DNA from: Deinococcus deserti VCD115
Lineage (GTDB): Bacteria > Deinococcota > Deinococci > Deinococcales > Deinococcaceae
Assembly (NCBI RefSeq): GCF_000020685.1
Contig: NC_012526.1
Span: 2,086,001 to 2,150,000, forward strand
Reading direction: 5' to 3'
Length of the DNA stretch: 64,000 bases
The notes below the pieces were generated by a model that worked only from the letters and a program-made list of their open reading frames with translations, did not search any database and was not told where the DNA came from. Shown piece after piece: positions 12,540-20,221 of the stretch (within the stretch, counting starts at the first letter, position 1; every line of letters begins with the position of its first letter). A program made the translations under genes and the position numbers.

Positions 12540-12562
12540 AAAATTGTACTAAGTGCAATTTT
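12540..12562. promoter_or_regulatory. 23-bp palindromic operator before fadN
   Basis: AAAATTGTACT, one central A, then AGTGCAATTTT: arms of 11 bp with a single mismatch. It starts 25 bases upstream of the fadN ATG and overlaps the -10 box. The shape and position fit a dimeric repressor (TetR- or GntR-like FadR); which one is unknown. Confidence 0.65.
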
Positions 12563-12586
12563 ACGAGCAGGCGCGCCACTTGTCCA
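12558..12586 (-). promoter_or_regulatory. sigma-70 promoter of the fad operon
   Basis: On the minus strand TGGACA (12581-12586), a 17-base spacer, then TAAAAT (12558-12563). The start of transcription would fall inside the palindrome. Confidence 0.7.
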
Positions 12587-12779
12587 CCAGCAGCCCTGAA
12601 GTGCCAGGAGATCATCCGAAGCAGGCTTTCCTCTCAGGCCTCAGATGAAGCCCAGCTTCAGGCGAAAACATCCTCCGGTGCAGCAAGTGTGAAGTGGACT
12701 TAGGGACCCTCACAGGGTCGTGTCCTTCCGGGTCGCCACTCTGGGAAAGGCAAAAGAGCACCGAAAAAGGAGGGAAGAC

Positions 12780-13181
12780 ATGAACGCAGAGCAGGTAGCA
12801 CGAGGCCTCGGCTGGTTCAGTATCGGCCTGGGAGCCGTGGAACTCGCGGCCCCCGGCAGGCTGACCCGTTTCCTGGGAGTTCAGGACCAGCCTACGCTTG
12901 TCCGGGCATACGGACTGCGCGAAGTTCTGGCAGGCGTAGGAATTCTGGCGCAGCCTTCAGCGGTGGCCTTCTGGGTCTGGTCGCGGGTCGCTGGCGACGT
13001 TCTGGATCTGGGTACCCTGGGTATGGCCGAGCCCGAGAATCCCAACGGACGCAAACGGACCGCCAATACCCTGGCTGCTCTGACCGCCATCACGGTGGTG
13101 GACGTGTTGTGCGCCCGGGCCCTGAGTCACCCGGAGCCGCCCTCCGTGAAAGACCGTCTGCTCCGAAGGGGGAACCACTGA
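12780..13181 (+). CDS. small membrane protein, first gene of the SRPBCC-dehydrogenase operon
   Basis: A 133-residue protein with about four weakly hydrophobic segments (around residues 9-25, 40-58, 60-80 and 95-115), so probably an inner-membrane protein. I recognise no catalytic motif; similar short proteins are often found beside SRPBCC proteins. The ATG at 12780 is preceded by AAGGAGG at good spacing, which decides against the in-frame ATG at 12720. The stop codon overlaps the next start (TGATG at 13179-13183), so the two genes are translationally coupled. A shared membrane or stress function with the SRPBCC protein is inference. Confidence 0.8.
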   Translation: MNAEQVARGLGWFSIGLGAVELAAPGRLTRFLGVQDQPTLVRAYGLREVLAGVGILAQPSAVAFWVWSRVAGDVLDLGTLGMAEPENPNGRKRTANTLAALTAITVVDVLCARALSHPEPPSVKDRLLRRGNH

Positions 13182-13939
13182 TGCCTGATCACGAGACAAG
13201 CGTGCGCGACCTGAGCCCGCAGAACGCCAGCCCGAGCGAGCGGCTGCTGGTGGGCGGTCTGGGCCTGGGACTTATCCTGCTGAGCCTCGGGCGTCCCGGA
13301 CAGGCCGGCACCCTGGCGGCCACCGGAGGCGCGCTGCTGCTGGCAGGCGCCGCTATGGGACGCGGGGTCGGAGACGCCATGGTGGGCATCCACCGTACCA
13401 AGGACGACGCGATTGCTGTGGAACGGGGCATCACGATCGGGGTCGAGCCTGATCAGCTTTATGTGTTCTGGCGTAACTTTGAAAACCTCCCGCAGTTCAT
13501 GGATCATCTGGAATCTGTAGAAGTGCAGGACGACGAAGGTAAACGTTCACACTGGGTCGCCAAGGCGCCTGCCGGGACCCATGTCAAATGGGACGCCGAG
13601 GTGACGGAGGATGTACCGGGCAAGCGCATCGCCTGGCGCTCCCTGGAAGGCTCGCAGATCTGGACCGAAGGACAGGTGGAGTTCCGGCTCGCACCCGGAG
13701 ACCGGGGCACCGAGGTTCATGTCGCGCTGAAATACCGTCCGCCCGGCGGCACCATGGGCGCGACCATCGCCCGCCTGATGGGCGAGGAGCCTGCCGTGCA
13801 GGTTGGTGAAGATCTGCGCCGACTGAAACGCATGATGGAACTGGGCCAGCAGCCCACCACCGAAGGGCAGTCCAGCGCCCGCAAAAGTGCCGTGAAGAAA
13901 GCGGAGGCCAAGATGTACGACAACAGGAGAACCTCATGA
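13181..13939 (+). CDS. SRPBCC (polyketide cyclase/dehydrase-like) protein with N-terminal membrane hairpin
   Basis: 252 residues in two parts. Residues about 20-60 form two hydrophobic stretches (GGLGLGLILLSLG and GGALLLAGAAMG), resembling a DUF2892-type membrane hairpin. Residues about 85-230 form an SRPBCC/START-like lipid- or ligand-binding fold, recognisable from YVFWRNFENLPQFMDHLESV near residue 90 and WDAEVTEDVPGKRIAWRSLE. The C-terminus is short, charged and Lys/Ser-rich. The start overlaps the upstream stop, and its own stop overlaps the ATG of the dehydrogenase (ATGA), so the three genes form a tightly coupled operon. The ligand is unknown; the combination suggests a membrane-associated stress function. 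Confidence 0.85.
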   Translation: MPDHETSVRDLSPQNASPSERLLVGGLGLGLILLSLGRPGQAGTLAATGGALLLAGAAMGRGVGDAMVGIHRTKDDAIAVERGITIGVEPDQLYVFWRNFENLPQFMDHLESVEVQDDEGKRSHWVAKAPAGTHVKWDAEVTEDVPGKRIAWRSLEGSQIWTEGQVEFRLAPGDRGTEVHVALKYRPPGGTMGATIARLMGEEPAVQVGEDLRRLKRMMELGQQPTTEGQSSARKSAVKKAEAKMYDNRRTS

Positions 13940-15138
13940 AGGCACTGGTCTGGCAGGGCATCAACAAGGTCGCGGTGGAGCGCGTGCCCGACCCCGAGAT
14001 TCTTCAGCCCACCGACGCCATCGTGCGGGTAACGTGTACAGCCATCTGTGGTTCTGACCTGCACCTCCTCGACGGCTACGTGCCCAGCATGGTTCACGGA
14101 GACATCCTGGGTCACGAATTCATGGGCGAAGTCGTGGAAGTCGGCGCTGACGTCCGCAAGGTCAAGGTTGGCGACCGCGTCATCGTGCCCTTCCCTATCG
14201 CCTGTGGGAAGTGCTGGTACTGCCAGAAGGGCCTGACCTCGCTGTGCGACAACTCCAACCCCAACCCCCGGCTGGCCGAGACGATGTGGGGCTATGCGTC
14301 GGCTGGCCTGTATGGGTACTCGCACATTACCGGCGGCTACGCTGGCGGGCAGGCGCAGTTCGTGCGTACGGTCTTTGCCGATGCCAACCTCTACAAGGTG
14401 CCTCAGGGTCTCAGTGATGAGCAGGTGCTGTTCCTGACGGACATTCTGCCCACCGGGTACATGGCGGCCGAGAACTGCAACATCCAGGAAGGCGACGTAG
14501 TGGCCGTATTTGGCGCAGGGCCAGTCGGACAGTTCTGCATCCGCAGTGCGTTTCTGCTGGGTGCCGAACGTGTGATCGCCATTGACCGTTTCCCCGAACG
14601 TCTGGAGCTGGCACGGCGTGCAGGTGCCGAGACCATCAACTACGAAGAGGATGAGGTCTTCGAGCGGCTGAAAGCCATGACTGCCGGCCGTGGTCCCGAC
14701 AGCGTGATGGACGCTGTTGGCCTGGAAGCCCACGGCACAGGCATGCTTGGCGTTGCCGACGCCGTCAAGCAGACGACCCGGGTCCTGGAAAGTGACCGGC
14801 CCCATGCCCTTCGCGCTGCGCTGATGGCGTGCCGCAAGGGTGGCACGGTGAGTGTTCCCGGCGTGTACGGTGGGCTGGCTGACAAGATTCCACTGGGTGC
14901 ATTCGTAAATAAGGGGCTGACCATGAAAACTGGCCAGACCCACGTGCACCGCTACCTGGATGTCCTGACCGATCACATCATGCGCGGTGACATTGACCCC
15001 ACTCAGGTCATTACCCACCGACTCAGCCTGGACGAAGCGCCCCATGCCTACCACATCTTCAAGCACAAGCATGACGGCTGCATCAAGTGCGTGCTGGACC
15101 CCTGGGCCGATCCTAAAGATCACGCTCCAGTGAAGTAA
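13936..15138 (+). CDS. zinc-dependent alcohol/formaldehyde dehydrogenase family protein
   Basis: A 400-residue medium-chain dehydrogenase. The catalytic zinc site is visible as CGSDLH near residue 37 and GHEFMGE near 60. The structural zinc lobe CGKCWYCQKGLTSLC (four cysteines) is near 95, and the nucleotide-binding motif VFGAGPVGQF near 190. The long insert after the lobe and the C-terminal THRLSLDEAPHAYHIF resemble glutathione-independent formaldehyde dehydrogenase-like enzymes (FDH_like). Substrate and NAD/NADP preference are not determinable. It overlaps the SRPBCC gene by 4 bp and closes the operon just before a perfect 44-bp palindrome. Confidence 0.9.
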   Translation: MKALVWQGINKVAVERVPDPEILQPTDAIVRVTCTAICGSDLHLLDGYVPSMVHGDILGHEFMGEVVEVGADVRKVKVGDRVIVPFPIACGKCWYCQKGLTSLCDNSNPNPRLAETMWGYASAGLYGYSHITGGYAGGQAQFVRTVFADANLYKVPQGLSDEQVLFLTDILPTGYMAAENCNIQEGDVVAVFGAGPVGQFCIRSAFLLGAERVIAIDRFPERLELARRAGAETINYEEDEVFERLKAMTAGRGPDSVMDAVGLEAHGTGMLGVADAVKQTTRVLESDRPHALRAALMACRKGGTVSVPGVYGGLADKIPLGAFVNKGLTMKTGQTHVHRYLDVLTDHIMRGDIDPTQVITHRLSLDEAPHAYHIFKHKHDGCIKCVLDPWADPKDHAPVK

Positions 15139-15161
15139 CGCTTCCATTACACAAAGTTTGC

Positions 15162-15205
15162 AGAGAGCGGAATGACAGCGAAATTTCGCTGTCATTCCGC
15201 TCTCT
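15162..15205. terminator. perfect 44-bp palindrome, probable terminator
   Basis: Two 22-base arms (15162-15183 and 15184-15205) are exact reverse complements with no loop bases. It lies 23 bases after the dehydrogenase stop and is followed by ATTTCTATTCC. It probably acts as a terminator or 3' stabiliser. Confidence 0.7.
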
Positions 15206-15520
15206 ATTTCTATTCCTGGACCTGAGGCAAGTCCAGTCTGAGACTCAGCAGAAGGCTCACACCTTCAGTCTGGCTTGGCAGTTCACGGCATGAATGGTCC
15301 GGAGCCGGCAGACTGTCGTGATCCTGCCGCGCCTGTCTCAATGTCCATTGGGCGGAAATTTTCACAGTAGCTCGTCCACCACACCAGATTTCACGTCCCA
15401 ACTTCCGCTTCCCTCACCGGCAGATCGTCTCAGCATTGTGCGTGACTGCCAGGCTCTTTTTCCCTCCCTGAGGGGCCAATCACTACTCGGGTCAGCCCTG
15501 TCTCTGTTCACCAAGAGTAC
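15206..15520. other. intergenic stretch, nothing recognised
   Basis: Short pyrimidine-rich runs and no convincing reading frame. A 63-codon minus-strand frame (15210-15401) has no start signal and non-coding-like composition. Confidence 0.4.
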
Positions 15521-15549
15521 ACCGGCAGCCCATAGGTCAGGCTGCCGGT
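15521..15549 (-). terminator. stem-loop after the DUF4384 gene
   Basis: A perfect 10-bp stem (15521-15530 with 15540-15549) and 9-base loop, 45 bases beyond the DUF4384 stop. It has no T-run on the minus strand, so it is only a possible terminator. Confidence 0.45.
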
Positions 15550-15594
15550 AGGAGAAAAATGGTTTGGAATCGGAAAGCTACAGTCCTGCCTCCC

Positions 15595-16437
15595 TTATTC
15601 CTTACGCGTCAGGACGACATCGTAGGTCGTGGTTCCGGGCCGCTGCTTGACCGTCAGGTTGGCAGTGGACTGGTCGGCCATAGAGAAGTCGCCCACGATC
15701 TGCTGGCGGGTGGTCGTCGTCTGGTCCGCCTCGTAGCCCAGGGCCTTGAGCTGGTTGGCATAGAACTCGTACACGCGGTTCAGCCCCAGTGCGGACTTGA
15801 ACGTGGATTTCCAGGTGGCTGTCGTTGACGCCACTGGTACGGGGGGCGTCGCCACCTTCGCCGAGATCTGGTACTGAGCGACATCCGTGACCCAATCCTT
15901 GGAGGGCAGCGGCTTGACGATAATGGACAGCGCCTGGGCCAGTCCATTCTGACCACCACGAACCGTCACCGTGGCAAAGCCGGTCGTTTGGTCTTCCTTG
16001 AACTGAGCAATATCGTTCAGATCCAGTTCAGTCTTGCTTGCTACCGCCAGGACCTTGTTCAACCCGGCCGGGCCAGCAATATCGAAGGTGAACTTGTCCT
16101 CTTTGCTGGGAAAGCTCTTGGTCGTGTTTGCTTTGATGAAGTTGGCACCGCTGGTAAACTTATTTGGAAGAATCAGGTCGATATTGCCTTTCTGATCCAC
16201 ATTAAACAGATAAACGTAGGCATCCTGAGTCGTCTTCACGTTTAATGTCATGCGGTCGCCTGCCACATACGTGGGAATCTTCGAGCCCGTGGGATCTTTG
16301 GCCGTCCAGACGCTCACCTTAAGTGGGGAGGCCACTGGATTGACAATGATGCTCTGCGACGTAATTTTCGGGGAGTTCTGGGCGTATGCCGACGAGACGC
16401 CTGCTGCCAGACCGAGGGTCATCAGAATATATTTCAT
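15595..16437 (-). CDS. exported DUF4384 domain protein
   Basis: 280 residues. A Sec signal peptide with a clear cleavage site (SAYAQN) ends near residue 20. The DUF4384 region spans about 45-160, recognised by its YVYLFNVDQKGNIDLILPN strand pair, the pattern seen in domains that accompany surface or S-layer-associated proteins in Deinococcus. The second half (about 190-280) is a separate module with the segment GLNRVYEFYANQLKALGYEA. It should act in the periplasm or envelope; the function is unknown. The start at 16437 is chosen because the signal peptide begins there. No strong Shine-Dalgarno is visible. Monocistronic. Confidence 0.8.
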   Translation of the reverse strand: MKYILMTLGLAAGVSSAYAQNSPKITSQSIIVNPVASPLKVSVWTAKDPTGSKIPTYVAGDRMTLNVKTTQDAYVYLFNVDQKGNIDLILPNKFTSGANFIKANTTKSFPSKEDKFTFDIAGPAGLNKVLAVASKTELDLNDIAQFKEDQTTGFATVTVRGGQNGLAQALSIIVKPLPSKDWVTDVAQYQISAKVATPPVPVASTTATWKSTFKSALGLNRVYEFYANQLKALGYEADQTTTTRQQIVGDFSMADQSTANLTVKQRPGTTTYDVVLTRKE

Positions 16438-16798
16438 GGTTTTACAGTGCCACAGCCCACATGACTCAACCTGAAAAACTCCTAATGGCAATAGCAGGAA
16501 AACCGGGTGGGTTCTGCAAGCCAGAGTATGCATGCCAAGGTGAGACTTGCGGGCACCGCTGCCCCAGGCCGGTTGCGGGATTGTCTCGTCCCCTCCTGTT
16601 TCTGGAGTTATGAACACATAGACCTATGCTCATTGTGCAAAAAGCTGCTTGTACCCATCTGACCAGGGAACACCAGTGGGCGACCATCCCACATGGGCCA
16701 CGCTGGTTTCAGGCACCAGCGTGGAAGGTGCTTTGTATACCTGAGATGAACACAGCGCCTCAGGTTTCAGCAGCTGTTGCCACGGCGGCGGTAAATGT
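16438..16798. other. intergenic region with one stem-loop
   Basis: Holds the unclear promoter of the DUF4384 gene and a 9-bp stem-loop (16698-16706 with 16716-16724, loop TTTCAGGCA), about 75 bases from the end of the small membrane protein gene. No convincing gene. Confidence 0.4.
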
Positions 16799-17050
16799 TC
16801 AGGGCGCCCGGATGCCCCACAGCACTTCACCCAGAGAGAGGAAAAACATACTGGACGCCAGCAGGGCAATGGGAAAAAGCATGAAGGCCTGAAGCTTGAG
16901 GACCTTGATGCGCTGGTCTGCCCAATTCCATAGAAACAGACACAGCCCGCCAGTGGTCACCGCAGCGACCAGGCAATACCAGAAGGGCAGCTGGGCAGTC
17001 AGGGTTTCCTCGATTGGACTGGACACATGGCAGGGCTCCTCACACGGCAT
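16799..17050 (-). CDS. small two-helix membrane protein
   Basis: About 83 residues from the ATG at 17050; the frame stays open to 17125 and could give 108. Two hydrophobic helices are clear: one centred on FWYCLVAAVTTGGLCLFLW and one on FMLFPIALLASSMFFLSL, joined by a short basic linker (QRIKVLKL). The charge pattern suggests an inner-membrane hairpin with a cytoplasmic loop. No family recognised. A TAGACT box at 17092-17097 about 40 bases upstream could be its promoter, giving a short leader; the Shine-Dalgarno is weak. Likely real on composition, but the start is uncertain. Confidence 0.5.
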   Translation of the reverse strand: MPCEEPCHVSSPIEETLTAQLPFWYCLVAAVTTGGLCLFLWNWADQRIKVLKLQAFMLFPIALLASSMFFLSLGEVLWGIRAP

Positions 17051-17164
17051 CCAGACCGGGTGCTGTCCGCACCGGTTCCGGGGCTGGGCCCAGTCTAGCC
17101 GGATCAGGATCCCCGGTAGCGTCACATCAGGTCAGGCTGCGCCTGAGGCCCGGTCATTTCCTGT

Positions 17165-18397
17165 TCAGGATGAGATCTGGGCCACCCGCTCGGCAACGGC
17201 CAGCACGTCCCTGGGGTTCAAGACGCCCTTGAACCACACCACCCGGTCTCCGAAATCACTGGGGTCGACGCCAGCCTTTTCCAGGTTCAACCGCTCTGAG
17301 ACGCACACAATGACGTCCGTACGCTGGGCCTTGCGGAGCAGTTCAAACTTTTTGCGCAGGTACTCCGGGCGCCAGTACCCCACGATTTCAACCAGCACAC
17401 TCCGCTGACCCTGCACCAGCCGGAAGTCCGGCAGAATCACGCCGCCCGGCACAGGCACAAGGTCGACCTCACGTTCCAGGGTCCAGGGGGTCTCTGTCTT
17501 GGCGAAACGCTCAGCAAAGCCGGATTCCAGGGCCGAGTCATGCTCTTCAGGAGGCTTGTAGTGGCTGACATACCCGTCTTCACTGGTGAGCTGAAATGAC
17601 CATTCATCGTCCCCCGGATCGACCCAGGCCAGATCCTTGCGAGGTTTGAGGGCTGCGCTCAGGTCCCACTTGGTGACGTGCAGCAGGGCAGGCAGGAATT
17701 TTGCCATGGCCAGCCCATAACGGGTCGTGCCTCCGAACAGCGAGGTCGGGCCGTCAAGCGTCAGCGTAAAGCCGAAGTTCGCGTCTCCCTCGACCGTGAC
17801 CATCAGGCCAAAAAATTTCAGGTATTTCAGCAGTTGCTTGTAGCGGGCCGGCTCGTTGCGCCGCGCTGTGATCACCAGTTCGTAGGCGCGGTACAGCATG
17901 CCCTGCGCCTGGGCCAGATCAAAGCGGTGAATCAGTTCCAGTGGTGCCGGCGGATCAAACGCGACCAGCGTCTGCTGGTCCGGCAGGTCCGCGTACAGGC
18001 TGGCCTGCACTTCCGCAGGAGAAAGCGCGTGGTCCTGCGACAGGCTTCTGGCCGCCTGCTCCAGAATCAGCGTGGCGCCCTTGCGACTGGGCACGTGCGC
18101 CTGGGCAAGCTCGAAGACCTTTGAGCGCACGTGGACAGGCTCCACGGTTCCACCCGCTTCGAAGGCACTCATGTTGGTCAGCAGATGCGCCAGCCCCCGA
18201 AGCACCTTGAAATCCTGGCGGCCTGCCTCCAGGGTGCGCAGATCGTCATCCAGTTCCCAGCGGCGCCGGCCGATATTGGCCTCGAACGTCTCAATCAGCG
18301 TCTGGGCCAGCCCCAGGTTGGCGGTGGTGGGTTTCAGCCGCCGGGGCTCGACAATGCCTGCCTTGACGCGAAACATCAGCAGTTCAGTGGGCAGCAT
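17165..18397 (-). CDS. DUF790 protein, Bax1-type nuclease partner of XPB
   Basis: 410 residues in the DUF790 family, whose archaeal member Bax1 binds XPB helicase and cuts DNA at bubble structures. The N-terminus begins with the family's MLPTELLMFRVKAG. A PD-(D/E)xK-like nuclease core is visible at about 325-350: ILPDFRLV, then LVEIVGYWRPEYLRKK, giving the Asp, Glu and Lys expected for metal-dependent cleavage. The gene overlaps the end of the XPB-like helicase by 14 bp, so the two are translationally coupled, as in archaeal xpb-bax1 pairs. A role in nucleotide excision repair or transcription-associated repair is likely by homology and unproven here. Confidence 0.88.
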   Translation of the reverse strand: MLPTELLMFRVKAGIVEPRRLKPTTANLGLAQTLIETFEANIGRRRWELDDDLRTLEAGRQDFKVLRGLAHLLTNMSAFEAGGTVEPVHVRSKVFELAQAHVPSRKGATLILEQAARSLSQDHALSPAEVQASLYADLPDQQTLVAFDPPAPLELIHRFDLAQAQGMLYRAYELVITARRNEPARYKQLLKYLKFFGLMVTVEGDANFGFTLTLDGPTSLFGGTTRYGLAMAKFLPALLHVTKWDLSAALKPRKDLAWVDPGDDEWSFQLTSEDGYVSHYKPPEEHDSALESGFAERFAKTETPWTLEREVDLVPVPGGVILPDFRLVQGQRSVLVEIVGYWRPEYLRKKFELLRKAQRTDVIVCVSERLNLEKAGVDPSDFGDRVVWFKGVLNPRDVLAVAERVAQISS

Positions 18398-19787
18398 TCA
18401 GGTCCCCGTAATCAATGTCGCCTGCTGCCTGCCCGGGCTTCCACTGCCCCCGCCGCTGCTGGCTGACACGTTCCTCGCTGGTGCCTTCGGTGATGACCTC
18501 GTACAGCACGGCCGTTTTGCCTTCCGCCTTGCGCAGGATGCGGCCCAGCCGCTGGATATGCTCGCGTTCGGTGGCTGTCCCGGACAGCACGACTGCCACG
18601 CTGGCCTCAGGCACGTCCACGCCCTCGTTGAGCACACGGCTGGTCACCAGAATGCGGTAGGCGCCGCTGCGAAACTTTTCAAGCAGGCCGTGCCGTTCCT
18701 TGACCGGGGTCTGGTGCGTGATGGCCGGAATCAGGAATTCGCGGCTGATCCGGTACACGGTGGCGTTGTCATCGGTGAAGATCAGCGTCCGCTCGGCCGG
18801 ATGGTTGACCAGGATCTCTTCGAGAACGCGCAGTTTGCCCTCGGTGCCGTAAGCCAGGCTGCGCGCCTCGCGGTGGGCCAGCATGGCCGTGCGTCCCTGG
18901 GGGGTGCCGCTGTTCATCACGAACTGCTTCCAGCCGTCCAGGGTTCCCAGCCGGATGCCCGCGCGGCGCAGGAAGTCGTTCCGTATCCGGATGCATTCGT
19001 CGTAGCGCCGCTGCTCGGTCTGACTCAGCCGCACCCGGATCACGACCTCGCGGTAGTCCGCCAGGGTATCTCCGGCCAGGTCCTCCGGCGCGACCTGATA
19101 CACCACAGGCCCGATCAGGCCGTCCAGATCGCGTTCCCGGCCGTCGCTGCGCCTGGGCGTCGCGGTCAGGCCCAGACGGTAGGGAGCCAGGCCCATCTGC
19201 GCAATTACCCGGGTGTAGTCGCTGGGCAGGTGGTGGGCCTCGTCGAAAATCTGCAGGGCGTAGCGGCCAGCCAGCGTCTCGGCATGAATGGCCGCAGAAT
19301 CGTAGGTACTGACCAGCAGCGGCGTTTCATCGTGGCTGCCCCCACCCAGCAACCCCACCTGCGCGTCCGGAAACGCTGCAACCAGTCCGGCGTACCACTG
19401 CTGCAGCAGGTCCAGGGTAGGCACGCAGATCAGGGCAGAGCGCGGCGTATCCCGCAGGGCCAGCTGAGCCACCAGGGTCTTACCAGCCCCGGTGGGCAGC
19501 ACGACCACGCCGCGCCGGCCTGCCTTCTTCCAGGCCTGTAACGCCTGCGTCTGATGCGCGTAAGGGGTCACGTCCCGGGCGTACCCGAGTTCAAGTTTCG
19601 AGAACCCGGCCGCGTCGTCGCGGAAGGACAGTCCGGCTTCCCGCAGGCCTTCTACGATCTCGCGGTAGGCCTGTCCCGGTGCGCGCCAGGACTGGCTGCG
19701 GGCATCCCAGGTAAAATGGTCCACCACAGCGTCAGGCACGCCATGCATCACGAGCGTACCCCGGTCAAGTCGCAGGGTGGGGGCCAT
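18384..19787 (-). CDS. XPB-like SF2 DNA helicase
   Basis: 467 residues, the size of compact archaeal XPB proteins. A damage-recognition-like N-terminal domain (1-70) precedes HD1, with Walker A LPTGAGKT at 97-104, DEAH at 182-185 and motif III TATP at 208-211. The RED motif of archaeal XPB reads RSD here (213-215, followed by GRE). A thumb-like insert (IRNDFLRRAGIRLG) lies near 275. HD2 carries the long-conserved VYRISREFLIPAITHQT and QRLGRILR. The leaderless-type box TAGCAT at 19796-19801 sets the start. It is coupled to the Bax1-type nuclease downstream and together they form a helicase-nuclease pair. Confidence 0.92.
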   Translation of the reverse strand: MAPTLRLDRGTLVMHGVPDAVVDHFTWDARSQSWRAPGQAYREIVEGLREAGLSFRDDAAGFSKLELGYARDVTPYAHQTQALQAWKKAGRRGVVVLPTGAGKTLVAQLALRDTPRSALICVPTLDLLQQWYAGLVAAFPDAQVGLLGGGSHDETPLLVSTYDSAAIHAETLAGRYALQIFDEAHHLPSDYTRVIAQMGLAPYRLGLTATPRRSDGRERDLDGLIGPVVYQVAPEDLAGDTLADYREVVIRVRLSQTEQRRYDECIRIRNDFLRRAGIRLGTLDGWKQFVMNSGTPQGRTAMLAHREARSLAYGTEGKLRVLEEILVNHPAERTLIFTDDNATVYRISREFLIPAITHQTPVKERHGLLEKFRSGAYRILVTSRVLNEGVDVPEASVAVVLSGTATEREHIQRLGRILRKAEGKTAVLYEVITEGTSEERVSQQRRGQWKPGQAAGDIDYGDLNAAH

Positions 19788-19795
19788 CTGTGAAC

Positions 19796-19801
19796 ATGCT
19801 A
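19796..19801 (-). promoter_or_regulatory. leaderless-type -10 of the XPB-Bax1 operon
   Basis: TAGCAT on the minus strand, eight bases before the ATG at 19787. Confidence 0.6.
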
Positions 19802-20221
19802 GCGACCATAAAAAACCGCATGGAGGCGTCAGACACGGTTCGCATGACAGTGAGATGGCAGAAGTTCAGGCTGGGGCTTTGAGCCACCGACACCTGAAGC
19901 ACAGCGGGTGAAGTCCACCACTGTGCACTCAGCCTGCCTCCAGATGCAGGAGCGCTGCCAGGACATCAGGCCACGCCCAGTGACGGTCCGTTCTGCATGG
20001 CTGCCAGGGTGCTCAATGCGATGAGCCGCCTACAACTGTCACGGACTTGATCAGCACGGCTTTGCACGTCGGACAGGCCCCATTCCTGTTCTGACGGCAA
20101 ACGTGTCCTGACAGTCAGGCTCTCCGTATTCCGCGGACTATGCGCAAATGAGCCTCATGAAAGATTTTTGAAGCCTACAGTGAACATTGGACATGCAGGA
20201 GTGCATGCCGGAGGCCTTGGT
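19802..20221. other. intergenic region, no gene recognised
   Basis: Contains the unidentified promoter of the following membrane protein; a TACAGT near 20176 is the best -10 candidate. No tRNA-like fold or convincing reading frame was seen. Confidence 0.4.
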
